Notes: a model not told the origin generated them from the letters alone. A stretch of DNA of 39,348 nucleotides from Fimbriimonadales bacterium (GCA_026418055.1 JAOACB010000021.1:1-39348); one strand, 5' to 3'; shown: positions 7,385 through 16,067, counted from the first letter of the stretch. Program-made: numbers and translations.

Positions 7385-8491
7385 ATGCGCCGCCGACAAG
7401 CCCGCCGAACCGAACTCAAAGGTGCCCCGCTGATCGAGCAGACTCTACGCGAGCGCATCCGCCGGCGGGAAATCCCGATCGGCGCGATCCTCCCAACCGA
7501 GCGCGAGCTGCAGGCGGAGTTCGGGGTGAGCCGCAGCACGGTCCGGCGGGCCCTGTCGCTGCTGGTGCAGAGCGGTTGGGCGGAGGCCAGCCCGAACCGG
7601 GGCGCCATCGCCCAGCACGGACCGGTGGAGGCGCCGACGCGCAACGTGGCGTTCATCGACCACGGTTCGGGCATGCAGCGCGATCTGTTCTTCGCCATCG
7701 GCAGCCGCCTGCAGACCCATGGCTACCACCTGGTGCACGTCGATTCGCGCCTGCACGGCGTCGAGGGGGCCATCGAGTACGCCGCAGGCCATGGTTTCGC
7801 GGCCGCGCTCGTGTGGTCCAAGGTGGGCTTCCCGGACGCGGCGCGCATCGAGCCGCTGATGGCCGACATGCCGCTCCTAGCCTTGGACCACAGCCTCCAG
7901 ACCGTCTCCACCGACCTGGTCACGCTGGACAACTTCGGCGGGTCGCGCGAGGCGGTGCGGCACCTGGCGTCGCTCGGATGCCGGCGCATCGCCATCACCG
8001 GCATGATGGACATGCTGGAGGTCAACCATCAGCGGTTCTCCGGCTGGCTGATGGGACTGTTCGACAGCGGCTTGGAGCCCAAGGCCCGGGACATCTGCTT
8101 CTGCCTCACGAGCTCCGCCCGGCTCGACGCCGACACGCTGACGCTCGAGCGCCGGCTGAAGGATCCCGACCGGCCCGACGGGCTGTTCGTGATGAACGAC
8201 TTTCTGTTGCCCGACGTCCTGCAGGCCGCGGCCGGTGCCGGGCTCCGCGTGCCCGAGGACCTCGCCGTGGCGGTTTTCGGCCGAACGTGGAGGCCCGAGA
8301 CGGGACTCGAGGACCGCGTGGCGGTCGTGGAGATCGATTGGGACGCGGTGGCGGACGCCGTGGTCCGGCGCCTGTTGGTTCGTCTCGCGCGGCCGCTCAC
8401 GCCGCCGGAGACCATCCGGCTGCCGGTGCGCCTGGTGCCCGCCGCGTCGTCCGGGCCCCGGGCCGAGGGGTTGGCTCTGCAAGGCCGCTGA
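7385..8491 (+). CDS. GntR-type HTH / LacI-type sensor transcriptional regulator
   Basis: 368 residues. Residues ~15-80 form a GntR winged helix (PLIEQTLRERIRRREIPIG, LPTERELQAEFGVSRSTVRRA). The rest is a LacI/GalR periplasmic-binding-like effector domain (NVAFIDHGSG, LVTLDNFGGSREAVRHL, GCRRIAITG, DGLFVMNDF). This hybrid layout is the AraR-like class of sugar regulators. The ATG at 7385 is the best start; the frame is open upstream to 7304, but that segment is cysteine-rich and covers the putative promoter. It is divergent from the secreted-protein operon at 4708-7245, its most likely target besides itself. The effector is probably a sugar or glycan fragment. Confidence 0.87.
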   Translation: MRRRQARRTELKGAPLIEQTLRERIRRREIPIGAILPTERELQAEFGVSRSTVRRALSLLVQSGWAEASPNRGAIAQHGPVEAPTRNVAFIDHGSGMQRDLFFAIGSRLQTHGYHLVHVDSRLHGVEGAIEYAAGHGFAAALVWSKVGFPDAARIEPLMADMPLLALDHSLQTVSTDLVTLDNFGGSREAVRHLASLGCRRIAITGMMDMLEVNHQRFSGWLMGLFDSGLEPKARDICFCLTSSARLDADTLTLERRLKDPDRPDGLFVMNDFLLPDVLQAAAGAGLRVPEDLAVAVFGRTWRPETGLEDRVAVVEIDWDAVADAVVRRLLVRLARPLTPPETIRLPVRLVPAASSGPRAEGLALQGR

Positions 8492-8557
8492 ACCCGCATG
8501 GGGCGCTCGGTCGGAAGGCGCCTACCGCGCGAGCTGCGGTTTCGGAGAGCCGAGCGG

Positions 8558-8633
8558 TGGTGGGCGATGAGGGACTCGAACCCCCGGCCACCTCGGTGTA
8601 AGCGAGGCGCTCTACCGGCTGAGCTAATCGCCC
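8558..8633 (-). tRNA. tRNA-Val (anticodon TAC), CCA encoded
   Basis: Minus-strand cloverleaf of 76 nt. Acceptor GGGCGAT/ATCGCCC, D arm GCTC/GAGC, anticodon stem CCTCG/CGAGG with loop CTTACAC (anticodon TAC), T loop TTCGAGT, discriminator A, CCA at 8558-8560. It lies 28 nt downstream of the phhB stop on the same strand. Confidence 0.95.
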
Positions 8634-8661
8634 GATCGGGGGGATTGTATCCGATCGGCCC

Positions 8662-8946
8662 TCAGCGACCCAGCGCGGTCAGTCTGCGGGCGAACTCCAG
8701 GTCCAGCTCGGTGACGCCGCCCGCCGAGTGGGTGCTCAGCGACACAACCACGCGCCGGTAGCCGATGGTCAAGTCCGGGTGGTGGTCCATCGCCTCGGCC
8801 AAGGCCGCCGCGCCGTTGGCGAACAGCACCCCCTCGGAGTAGGAGCCGAACTCGCGTTCGAGCCGGATGGCGCCGTTCTCGAAGGTCCAGCCGGGAAGGT
8901 CGCGCAGGGAAGCATGGATCTGCTCGGGCGAGAGTGCTTCGGGCAT
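8662..8946 (-). CDS. phhB: 4a-hydroxytetrahydrobiopterin dehydratase (pterin-4a-carbinolamine dehydratase)
   Basis: 94 residues, the normal length of the PCD/DCoH family. The signature is complete: DHHPDLTIGYRRVVVSLSTH, with His55, His56 and Asp58, then His73 and GGVTELD. The enzyme dehydrates 4a-hydroxytetrahydropterin to quinonoid dihydropterin, recycling the cofactor of aromatic amino acid hydroxylases; in bacteria lacking those it may serve molybdopterin or other pterins. No hydroxylase is in the window. It is divergent from the MutL-type gene and has TAGAAC five bases before its ATG, with no Shine-Dalgarno. A frame extending upstream to 9300 is antisense to MutL and was not used. Confidence 0.93.
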   Translation of the reverse strand: MPEALSPEQIHASLRDLPGWTFENGAIRLEREFGSYSEGVLFANGAAALAEAMDHHPDLTIGYRRVVVSLSTHSAGGVTELDLEFARRLTALGR

Positions 8947-8951
8947 GGCTG

Positions 8952-8957
8952 GTTCTA
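8952..8957 (-). promoter_or_regulatory. -10-like element of phhB
   Basis: TAGAAC on the minus strand, five bases before the phhB ATG, with no SD between. It matches TAGAAC before the tspO start at the same distance. The last base departs from the usual T. Confidence 0.4.
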
Positions 8958-8969
8958 CGGCCCGTTTTC

Positions 8970-8999
8970 TTGCCCGGTTACAGGGCCCCAAGCCATAAT
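8970..8999 (+). promoter_or_regulatory. promoter of mutL/glmL-type gene, leaderless type
   Basis: TTGCCC (8970-8975), an 18-nt spacer and CATAAT (8994-8999), which ends seven bases before the ATG at 9007. No Shine-Dalgarno lies between. Confidence 0.55.
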
Positions 9000-9006
9000 G
9001 CGTTCC

Positions 9007-10851
9007 ATGCCCTCCGACATCAAGCGCATCGTCGCCACGGACTGCGGCTCCACCACCACCAAAGCGATCCTCATCGAGCAGAACGACCAGGGCGAATACC
9101 GCCTGGTGGCGCGCGGAGAGGCTCCGACCACGGTCGAGAAGCCTTTCGAGGACGTGACGATCGGCGTTCTCAACTCCATCACGGAGCTGGAGGAGATCAC
9201 CGAGACCACGGTGCCCGAGGGCTTCCCGGTGGGTCGCCGCAGGCTCATCAGGGACGGCAAGGTGTGGCGTCTGCGCAAGGAGGGGACGGTGGTTGGCCAC
9301 AGGCAGGACCCTCTGGAGGCCTCGGACCTTTACGTTTCGACGAGCTCCGCCGGCGGAGGCTTGCAGATGATGGTGGCGGGCGTGGTGAAGGCGATGTCCG
9401 CCGAGTCCGCCGAGCGAGCGGCCCTAGGCGCCGGCGCCATCCTCATGGACACCCTCGCGGTGGACGACGGCCGCAAGGATTACCAGAAGGTCGAGCGCCT
9501 GCGCCAGCTGAGGCCGGACATCATCCTGATGTCCGGAGGCACCGACGGCGGCACCAAGAGCCACCTGATCGACATGGCGGAGATCGTGCACCGGGCCGAC
9601 CCCAAGCCGCGCTTCGGCGACATGAAGCTGCCGGTGATCTACGCGGGCAACAAGGACGCCCGCGAGGAGGTCAAGCAGGTGCTCGGCGACTCGATCGCCG
9701 TGAAGATCGTCGACAACCTGCGCCCGTCGCTGGATCGCGAGAACCTGGATCCCGCGCGCGACGAGATCCACGAGATGTTCCTCGAGCACGTGATGCAGCA
9801 GGCCCCCGGCTACAGCAAGCTGCTGGAGTGGACCAGCGAGGAGGTGATGGCCACACCCAACGCCGTGGGCAAGCTGATGAAGGCCTACGCGGACCAAGAA
9901 GGCATCAACATCCTGGGTGTGGACATCGGCGGAGCCACCACCGACGTGTTCTCGGTGTTCGGGGGAGTGTACAACCGCACCGTGTCCGCGAACCTCGGCA
10001 TGAGCTACTCGATCTGCAACGTGCTGAAGGAGACCGGGATCGAGAACATCGCGCGCTGGGTGCCGTTCACCATCGACCCCGCCGAGGTGCGCAACCGCCT
10101 GCGCAACAAGATGATCCGGCCCACCACGATCCCGCAGACCTACGAGGACCTGCTGATCGAGCACGCGGTCGCCCGCGAGGCGCTCCGCCTGGCCTTCGAG
10201 CACCACAAGACGCTGGCGCGGGGACTGACGGGCCTGCAGCAGCAACGGGACGTCGGCCAGATCTTCGACCAGAAGTCGTCCGGCGAGACGCTGGTGAAGA
10301 TGATGGAGCTCGACATGATCATCGGCTCGGGCGGCGTGCTGAGCCATGCTCCGCGCCGCGCCCAGTCCGCGCTGATGATGATGGACGCCTACCAGCCGGA
10401 GGGCATCACGATGCTCACGGTCGACTCGATCTTCATGATGCCCCACCTCGGCGTGCTGAGCGAGCACTTCTACGAGGCGGCGAAGCAGGTTTTCGAGTAC
10501 GACTGCATCGTGAAGTGCGGCCACTGCATCGCGCCCGTGGGCACGGGCAAGGAGGGCGAGCCTTGCGTGACCGTTCGGGGCGACGGCGTGAGCCTGAGCG
10601 TGCCGTTCGGCCAGGTCGCTGTGATCCCTTGCGGCCGCGGCGAGTTCCGGGAGCTCACGATCGAGCCCTCCCGTGGCTTCAACGTGGGAGCCGGCAAGGG
10701 CAAGCCGGTGACGGCGAGGCTGGAGGGCGGCACCGTGGGCATCATCGTCGACGCCCGCGGCCGTCCCTTCCAGGTGGACCTGAACGCGCCCAACCGCATC
10801 GCCAAGCTGCGCCAGTGGCTGGAGGCCTTCGGTCTGCCGCTGCCCTCCTGA
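9007..10851 (+). CDS. glmL: glutamate mutase L (MutL/GlmL)-type ASKHA ATPase
   Basis: 614 residues. The N-terminus has an ASKHA phosphate-binding loop (ATDCGSTTTKAILIE) and a second nucleotide-binding signature lies mid-protein (ILGVDIGGATTDVFSVFGG), as in the MutL family (PF13941). The C-terminal region carries CGHCIAPVGTGKEGEPC. In clostridia MutL is thought to be a repair ATPase or chaperone of B12-dependent carbon-skeleton mutases such as glutamate mutase or ornithine aminomutase. No mutase subunit is adjacent here, so the partner is unknown. The ATG at 9007 is chosen because it gives the family N-terminus and sits just behind a -10 element; the upstream extension overlaps phhB antisense. 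Confidence 0.85.
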   Translation: MPSDIKRIVATDCGSTTTKAILIEQNDQGEYRLVARGEAPTTVEKPFEDVTIGVLNSITELEEITETTVPEGFPVGRRRLIRDGKVWRLRKEGTVVGHRQDPLEASDLYVSTSSAGGGLQMMVAGVVKAMSAESAERAALGAGAILMDTLAVDDGRKDYQKVERLRQLRPDIILMSGGTDGGTKSHLIDMAEIVHRADPKPRFGDMKLPVIYAGNKDAREEVKQVLGDSIAVKIVDNLRPSLDRENLDPARDEIHEMFLEHVMQQAPGYSKLLEWTSEEVMATPNAVGKLMKAYADQEGINILGVDIGGATTDVFSVFGGVYNRTVSANLGMSYSICNVLKETGIENIARWVPFTIDPAEVRNRLRNKMIRPTTIPQTYEDLLIEHAVAREALRLAFEHHKTLARGLTGLQQQRDVGQIFDQKSSGETLVKMMELDMIIGSGGVLSHAPRRAQSALMMMDAYQPEGITMLTVDSIFMMPHLGVLSEHFYEAAKQVFEYDCIVKCGHCIAPVGTGKEGEPCVTVRGDGVSLSVPFGQVAVIPCGRGEFRELTIEPSRGFNVGAGKGKPVTARLEGGTVGIIVDARGRPFQVDLNAPNRIAKLRQWLEAFGLPLPS

Positions 10852-10860
10852 GCTTCGCCC

Positions 10861-10905
10861 AACAGAAACGGGGCGGGGGAGCGTCGCCCCCGCCCCGTTT
10901 CTGTT
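10861..10905. terminator. bidirectional intrinsic terminator
   Basis: A perfect 19-bp stem (AACAGAAACGGGGCGGGGG and its complement) with a 7-nt loop sits between two convergent genes. The TTTCTGTT side gives pyrimidine-rich tails in both directions, so it can stop transcription of both. Confidence 0.85.
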
Positions 10906-10918
10906 CGGTTGGCCCGTC

Positions 10919-11689
10919 TCAGCGGCGGCGTCTGCGCAGGGCGGCCAGCAACGCCCCCGCTCCCAACGCAAGGGTCGCCGGCTCCGGCACGGGCACGCCC
11001 GTGGAAACCAGGTTCGCGTTCAGCGTCATCTTGAACCCATCCTGCAGGGTCAGAACGTAGTAGGGAAGGTCTGGGTCGTCACTGGTGTTCCGAAGCGAGC
11101 CGAACAGGAAGTAGCGCTCGTCGAGATACGTCACCGGCGGAGGAACAACGTAACCGGAGGCGCCCCCATCCGGCATCCAATCGATGGGCGTCATGAGATA
11201 GCGGTTGAACTTCAACTCGAAGCCATCATACAGGAGCTGGTTGAACTCGACATAACCCTTCTGCACGGGATCGAAGGGACCATTGGCTATGGAGTCGTCG
11301 CCGTCGAAGGCTAGGAGCAGATCCTCGTCCGCAACCAGATCGGCCTCCAAGCCAACCACCGGATGCGCGAAGCCCGAAAACTCATAGACACCGAACAGCG
11401 GGACGCTCAGCGCGCCTGGAGCAGGATCGCCTGCGACAACCTCGTTCAGCCAGACGATGCCTGCATGCGTACTACTCTGAAACCGGTTGGCGTTGAAAAA
11501 CGAGAAGACGGTGTTCCAGTTGTCGTCCCCGATCGCGATGTACTCGATCGAGGCCGAGGCCGAGCTTCCCTGACCGTCGTTCCAGGTGAGGTCCCCCAGC
11601 CTGCCGGAAGTGTCCAGGAAGAACGCGGGCGCCGTCGCCGCAAGCGCGAGACCGGCAAACATCGGCGCCGCAGAGAGCAATCGGTGCAT
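10919..11689 (-). CDS. PEP-CTERM sorting-domain protein
   Basis: 256 residues. It begins with a signal peptide (MHRLLSAAPMFAGLALAATAPA) and ends with a textbook PEP-CTERM tail: VPEPATLAL, a hydrophobic stretch, then RRRRR. Exosortase would cleave the tail and the protein would be anchored or released at the surface, often with exopolysaccharide. The body is a beta-rich domain with Asn, Asp and aromatic residues and no known enzyme signature. The start is fixed by a strong Shine-Dalgarno (AAGGAGG) six bases before the ATG. No exosortase gene is present in the window. A second PEP-CTERM protein is at 35679. Confidence 0.9.
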   Translation of the reverse strand: MHRLLSAAPMFAGLALAATAPAFFLDTSGRLGDLTWNDGQGSSASASIEYIAIGDDNWNTVFSFFNANRFQSSTHAGIVWLNEVVAGDPAPGALSVPLFGVYEFSGFAHPVVGLEADLVADEDLLLAFDGDDSIANGPFDPVQKGYVEFNQLLYDGFELKFNRYLMTPIDWMPDGGASGYVVPPPVTYLDERYFLFGSLRNTSDDPDLPYYVLTLQDGFKMTLNANLVSTGVPVPEPATLALGAGALLAALRRRRR

Positions 11690-11852
11690 GTTCTGCCTCC
11701 TTTTGGCCCAAGCTGCCAAGCAAAGCAACCTGCTCCTTTCCCAAGGCGGAAGCGCTCTTCCCGCCAACCGAGCCAACATCTGCCAGTTTAACGATGGTTT
11801 GACCCTTCACACAGGCCTTCGCCGCCGAACGGGACCAAAGACGGGGGTTCTC

Positions 11853-12314
11853 TCAAGCGTTCAGGCGCCAGATCGCCAAATTCAGCGCAGCCGCGAAAGC
11901 CACCCAGGCCGCATAGGGGACCATCAGCCATGCGGCGGCCCTGCTGGCTGCCGAGAAGGCCGCCGCGCAGGCCACGATCGCTGCGAAGAGCGCCAAGATC
12001 TCGAAGAACGCAAGGTCCGGGCGACGAAGTCCGAAGAACAGCACCGACCAGAGGGCGTTCAACAGCAGCTGGACTCCGAACAGAACGAACGCCGAGGGCT
12101 TGGCCCCGGCCCGCCAAGCCAGCCAGGCCGCGGAGCCCATCGACGCGTACAGGATGGTCCACACCGGGCCGAACACCCAGTTCGGCGGATTCCAGGCAGG
12201 CTTGGCGAGGCCGGCGTACCAAGGGGCGATCGCCGGGCCTGTCGCGGCGCCGCCGATGGCTCCGGCCAAGAACGAAGCCCCTACGAATCCGAGCCATGCC
12301 ACGGCCGAACCCAT
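11853..12314 (-). CDS. tspO: TspO/MBR family membrane protein
   Basis: 153 residues with five predicted membrane helices, the family norm. Family motifs: PWYAGLAKPAWNPPNWVFGPVW near the first loop, NALWSVLFFG in the middle and VPYAAWVAFAAALN near the end. TspO binds tetrapyrroles such as protoporphyrin IX and acts in stress or porphyrin handling. It begins 16 nt after the alpha-mannosidase stop on the same strand, so readthrough is likely; TAGAAC, five bases before its ATG, may also drive it separately. Confidence 0.93.
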   Translation of the reverse strand: MGSAVAWLGFVGASFLAGAIGGAATGPAIAPWYAGLAKPAWNPPNWVFGPVWTILYASMGSAAWLAWRAGAKPSAFVLFGVQLLLNALWSVLFFGLRRPDLAFFEILALFAAIVACAAAFSAASRAAAWLMVPYAAWVAFAAALNLAIWRLNA

Positions 12315-12319
12315 GGCAT

Positions 12320-12325
12320 GTTCTA
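12320..12325 (-). promoter_or_regulatory. -10-like element before tspO
   Basis: TAGAAC in the 16-nt gap between the mannosidase stop and the tspO ATG, five bases before the ATG. Same hexamer and spacing as before phhB. No SD is visible. Confidence 0.35.
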
Positions 12326-12330
12326 CGCGG

Positions 12331-15300
12331 TCAGCGCACGATCGGCTCCGCGGGGCGGAGCTCCTCGGAGTCCCGCCACCGCACCGCCGCCGCCACCACG
12401 ATGCGGCGGTCGTTCGGCAGAACCATCGTGCGGGCGTCCTCCGGCACCGTCACGTCCACTCGGTGCAGGTAGGCGAACCGGTAGGGGTCGAACGAGCCAT
12501 CCGGCAGGTTCGTGTGCGTGGCGTACCACGCGACCGGCGTCTGCGGCGCGAACGGCGGAGCCGGCTCCCCTCTCCCGGCTTGGGGCCTCCACCACTGGCC
12601 CACCCAGCCTGTGGCCGCGGGGACGAGGATGCGCTTGGCCACGCCGTCGATGCGCAGCTCCGACGGCACGGACCCGGAGGTGGACGCGACGAGCAGGCTG
12701 ACACGGTTGCCGCCGCTTGGAAGCCGCACCGTCTGGCCCTTGCAAACCGTCGCCTGGAGGCCCAGGGCGAAGCGCAACCCACCGGACTCGGTTGCGTTCG
12801 GCCAAAGCCCGGGCGGGATGCGTCGACCCCGCGCGTCGAGGGCCAGCGCGGCGATCGGAGCCCCTCCCGGCAGGCCAAAGGCTCTAGCAGGGATGGGCTC
12901 TCTCCGCGACGCAGCCGCCACGCGCAACCCCACGGTTACGGGGCGGAACGGCCGCAGGCGCAGGTCGCATCCTGTCGGCCCCACCGAGAGCGACCCCGCG
13001 GCCGGTTGCTCGTCCCCAAGCAAGGGGTGCGCGCCCCTCAGCGGGGCTGCGAGGCTCAGGAGGCCTCGGCCCGGCTGGCCGGTGCGTTGGAACAGCCGGG
13101 CCACCACCTCCGTGCGATCCTCGGCGAGCTTGAGCGCGCTCAGCGTGCAGCCATCGGGCACCGAGCGGACGAGGCCAAAGGATCGCCCGAGATCTCCAGG
13201 GTGGGTTTGCACGCGGAAAGCCATCATCGGTCGGTTGAACTCGTGGGCCTCTCGCCAAACCGAGCCCCTCCAGTCCCCTTGATGCGGGAACAGCGCGAAC
13301 CGCACCGTGTGCCTGCCGAAGTCCGCGGTCTCCTGGAAGCGCCAGTTGCCGCGCCCATCCGCGGTGTGCAGCAGGGTGAGGCGCAGGGTGCCGTCGTCGG
13401 GACGGTCCCATCCGTACTTCGCCTGCGTCAGCACCGCCGCTCCGAAGACGCGCGAGCCATCGGTGAGGTCGGCCCACTCCTGCGCCGGGACCTCGTAGAG
13501 TCGACGGGTGTTGACGCCGCGCTCGATCGCTCCCAACCCCAGGTCATAGGTGGCCTTGGCGTTCCGTACGGCCAAAGGGAACGCGGCCTTGAGCAACGTG
13601 GCGCGGGATCGCCAGTCGACGTCGATCTGGAACTCCAAGCGCGCGCTGTCGCCGGCCTCGAGCGACACCCGGCGCACGAAGGACGAGCCGGCGCGCCGGT
13701 CGCGGCTCTCGATCGTGGCCCGCAACGGTCCACGCTCGACGAGCCGCGGGCCCTCGCTCGCACCCACGAACTCCCGGGGCGGCTTGGCCACGGCGTCGTA
13801 CAGGATCTCCCAGGCCGCCCAGTGGGGCGAGACGTTGTCCAGCATCTGCAGGCGGATCGGAGCGCGCAGCAGCTCGCGGCGGAGGCGCTTGTCGAACACG
13901 CTCGCCACGTCGCCGTTATCGTCGACCCGGACGCGGAGACGGTCGTTCTCGAGCGTTCGGTCGTCGGCGCGCAGGCTCCCGGCGGGGTCGGGTGTGCGCC
14001 GAGAGACCAAGCGGTAGACGGCCAGACCCACCGCGGGGGCTTCCGCGCGGAACGCCGCCTCCACCTCGGAGCCCCGCCGGCTCAGCGTCTGCACCGCCCG
14101 GGCACGGCCCTGGGGATCCAGCGCCACCCATCCTTCTTTGGCGGGAAGCCGCAGCCGCACCAGCCCCGCGCGCGGCCGGTCCGAGGGGTTGAACACGACC
14201 ACCGGCAGGCCGGGTCCGCGCGTGTCCATGCGCCGACACCAAGCGGCCAGCGACGACGTGAGCACGTCGGCGAAGCGGTTCATGGCCAGCAGCTCGTCGT
14301 TCCAAGAGAACTCGTAGGCCTGAGGGATGCTGGTGCCGGTCAGGTCGTCGTGGAACTGGTGCCAAAGGAACCGCACCCAGGCGTCCTGCAAGACGGCCCT
14401 AGGGTAGGGCTTTCCGGCCAGCAGCCAAGCCGCCACGGCGGCGCGCTCGGCGGCGTCGGCCAGCAGCTCGTTGCGCTTGTTCCATTCTTTCATCGCGGCC
14501 TGCGAGGTGTAGCAGCCGGTGCCGTGGGCGGTCATCAGCAGCTCGCCGCGATAGAGCGGGAGCTTGGCCGCGTCGGACGGAGAGAGGTCGCGGAACAGCT
14601 GGTCGGAGCCTGCGCTGCGCACGCGGATCGGTCCTGCGCCGCGCATCGAGGCCTCGAGGTTCCGGAGAGAACGCTCCGACGGGCCGCCGCCGGTGTCTCC
14701 CGCGCCGTGGTAGCGGTAGGCGACCCTCGGCCCGCCGCTCCCCGAGGCCTTGCGGATCGCGTCCATCAGCCATTCCGCGCGGTCCCAGTCGGGCCCGCAG
14801 TCGCCGACGTAGGAGCCGCCATCGAGCGCGGCCACGATCCTCGATCCGTCGATCCCCTCCCATTGACCAACCGGGAACGGGATCCCCACGGCCGAGCCCC
14901 AAGTGAGCTTCTGCGTGGAGAACCCCTTCAGGCCGCAGTGAGCGGCCACGGTGGGGAGCGCGGCGCCGAACCCGAAGCAGTCCGGCAGGAACACGTCCAC
15001 GCTCGAGCGTCCGAACTCCCTTCGGAAGAAGCCGTTGCCGTACAGCGCGTGCCGGATGAGCGACTCGGGCGAGGGCACGTTCACGTCGACGGCGTCCACC
15101 CAGCTGCCCGCCACCCGCCAGCGGCCCTCGCGCACTCTCTCTCGCACCCGCGCGAACAGCTCGGGATAGTACTCCTTCATGAGCTGGTACCGGAAGGAGC
15201 CCTCGAAGCTGAACACGTAGGCGGGGTGGCGCTCGAACGCCTCGAGGTTGTGGCGCATGGTCTTCGGCAGGTGGTCGCGGATCGTGTCCTGGATCGTCCA

Positions 15301-15405
15301 CAGCCACTGGGTGTCCAAGTGGCCGGTGCCCACCACGTAAACCGTCGGTTGGGGGCAGGCGTGCGCGGCCAGCCCACACAGGAGGGCCAGAGTCGTTCGG
15401 CGCAT
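12331..15405 (-). CDS. secreted alpha-mannosidase, glycoside hydrolase family 38
   Basis: 1024 residues, typical of GH38. A signal peptide (MRRTTLALLCGLAAHACP) precedes the catalytic domain. GTGHLDTQWLWT holds the zinc ligands His29 and Asp31, and LPDCFGFG holds the nucleophile Asp142. The large C-terminal half is beta-sandwich, as in other retaining GH38 enzymes. It would cleave terminal alpha-mannose from glycans outside the cytoplasm. Cys18 within the signal could also be a lipidation site (AAHAC), a weak possibility. TAGACT seven bases before the ATG fixes the start. It is followed by tspO. No mannose uptake gene is adjacent. Confidence 0.92.
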   Translation of the reverse strand: MRRTTLALLCGLAAHACPQPTVYVVGTGHLDTQWLWTIQDTIRDHLPKTMRHNLEAFERHPAYVFSFEGSFRYQLMKEYYPELFARVRERVREGRWRVAGSWVDAVDVNVPSPESLIRHALYGNGFFRREFGRSSVDVFLPDCFGFGAALPTVAAHCGLKGFSTQKLTWGSAVGIPFPVGQWEGIDGSRIVAALDGGSYVGDCGPDWDRAEWLMDAIRKASGSGGPRVAYRYHGAGDTGGGPSERSLRNLEASMRGAGPIRVRSAGSDQLFRDLSPSDAAKLPLYRGELLMTAHGTGCYTSQAAMKEWNKRNELLADAAERAAVAAWLLAGKPYPRAVLQDAWVRFLWHQFHDDLTGTSIPQAYEFSWNDELLAMNRFADVLTSSLAAWCRRMDTRGPGLPVVVFNPSDRPRAGLVRLRLPAKEGWVALDPQGRARAVQTLSRRGSEVEAAFRAEAPAVGLAVYRLVSRRTPDPAGSLRADDRTLENDRLRVRVDDNGDVASVFDKRLRRELLRAPIRLQMLDNVSPHWAAWEILYDAVAKPPREFVGASEGPRLVERGPLRATIESRDRRAGSSFVRRVSLEAGDSARLEFQIDVDWRSRATLLKAAFPLAVRNAKATYDLGLGAIERGVNTRRLYEVPAQEWADLTDGSRVFGAAVLTQAKYGWDRPDDGTLRLTLLHTADGRGNWRFQETADFGRHTVRFALFPHQGDWRGSVWREAHEFNRPMMAFRVQTHPGDLGRSFGLVRSVPDGCTLSALKLAEDRTEVVARLFQRTGQPGRGLLSLAAPLRGAHPLLGDEQPAAGSLSVGPTGCDLRLRPFRPVTVGLRVAAASRREPIPARAFGLPGGAPIAALALDARGRRIPPGLWPNATESGGLRFALGLQATVCKGQTVRLPSGGNRVSLLVASTSGSVPSELRIDGVAKRILVPAATGWVGQWWRPQAGRGEPAPPFAPQTPVAWYATHTNLPDGSFDPYRFAYLHRVDVTVPEDARTMVLPNDRRIVVAAAVRWRDSEELRPAEPIVR

Positions 15406-15412
15406 GGCGCGG

Positions 15413-15418
15413 AGTCTA
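15413..15418 (-). promoter_or_regulatory. -10 element of GH38 gene, leaderless type
   Basis: TAGACT on the minus strand, seven bases before the ATG at 15405, no Shine-Dalgarno. Identical hexamer and spacing to the ubiD gene. A weak TGAATC lies 17 nt upstream. Confidence 0.55.
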
Positions 15419-15438
15419 CACGCTGGCGGAAGCTGGAT

Positions 15439-15990
15439 TCACGAACCGGAATCCTCGCCCACGGGCCTCTCGGGCAAGGTCACTTCGGTGTCGCGGGCGA
15501 CCTCTGTTTCGAGCTTGGAGCCCTTCGGCAGCTGCACGTCCTTGCCGGGCACGAACGCCCCGCCGAGCAGACCCAAGGGGCCGAGCAACACCAAGCCGCC
15601 GCCCGTCGCGAGCGCCGCCTTGTCGGTCTGGCTTCCTTGGAACTCCTTGCCCTTCTGCCGCGGCTGGAGCGGCACGCTCTCCTTGCCGACGGACGGCACC
15701 GGCAACAGAGCGAGGCGGATCACGCCGTTCTTCCCCCATCGGCCTCTCGGCCTGGCCTCGGCGACCACCGCGAGGACCCGCGTGCCCTTGGCGATCACCA
15801 CGTCTGCGCCGACCTTGACGTCCTCGGCGACCCTCAGGCGAACGCGGTCGCCGGCCTTGGCGTACTTGGAGGAAAGGTCTTGGTCCAGCTCGAGGCGCAC
15901 CGCCAAGCCTGCCGGCACCAGCACGGCCTGGGCGAGCGAGGCCGCGGCGGCGGCCAGCACGCAGATCCAACGAGCGACTCCTTTGACCAT
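15439..15990 (-). CDS. small exported protein of unknown function
   Basis: 183 residues from the ATG at 15990. It has a signal peptide (MVKGVARWICVLAAAAASLAQA). The mature part contains LDQDLSSKYAKAGDRVRLRVAEDV and VIAKGTRVLAVVAEARPRG, a beta-rich domain found in exported proteins of Acidobacteria and related groups whose function is not established. A hydrophobic segment (LATGGGLVLLGPLGLLGGAF) follows and could be a membrane hairpin. The C-terminus LPKGSKLETEVARDTEVTL repeats the KGT/KGS pattern. A weak AGGA lies six bases upstream. It is on the same strand as and 33 nt before the GH38 start; whether they are cotranscribed is unclear because the GH38 gene has its own -10. Confidence 0.7.
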   Translation of the reverse strand: MVKGVARWICVLAAAAASLAQAVLVPAGLAVRLELDQDLSSKYAKAGDRVRLRVAEDVKVGADVVIAKGTRVLAVVAEARPRGRWGKNGVIRLALLPVPSVGKESVPLQPRQKGKEFQGSQTDKAALATGGGLVLLGPLGLLGGAFVPGKDVQLPKGSKLETEVARDTEVTLPERPVGEDSGS

Positions 15991-16054
15991 CCCGTTCCTA
16001 AGGACGTTCCAGATGCGGCCGCCGCTTCGGCGGATGCACCGAGGTCGTCTCGCG

Positions 16055-16060
16055 TAGACT
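16055..16060 (+). promoter_or_regulatory. -10 element of ubiD-family gene, leaderless type
   Basis: TAGACT followed by seven bases (AAGCCGT) and the ATG at 16068. No Shine-Dalgarno is present. Confidence 0.55.
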
Positions 16061-16067
16061 AAGCCGT

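Noticed and set aside
7374-7433. Small 19-codon frame (MTEECAADKPAE...) overlapping the regulator start
   Set aside because: It begins inside the putative -10 region and has no SD; the GntR frame gives a clear domain.
12100-16062. Plus-strand open frame of 1320 codons
   Set aside because: It lies antisense to the GH38 gene and neighbours; composition is low-complexity and there is no family resemblance.
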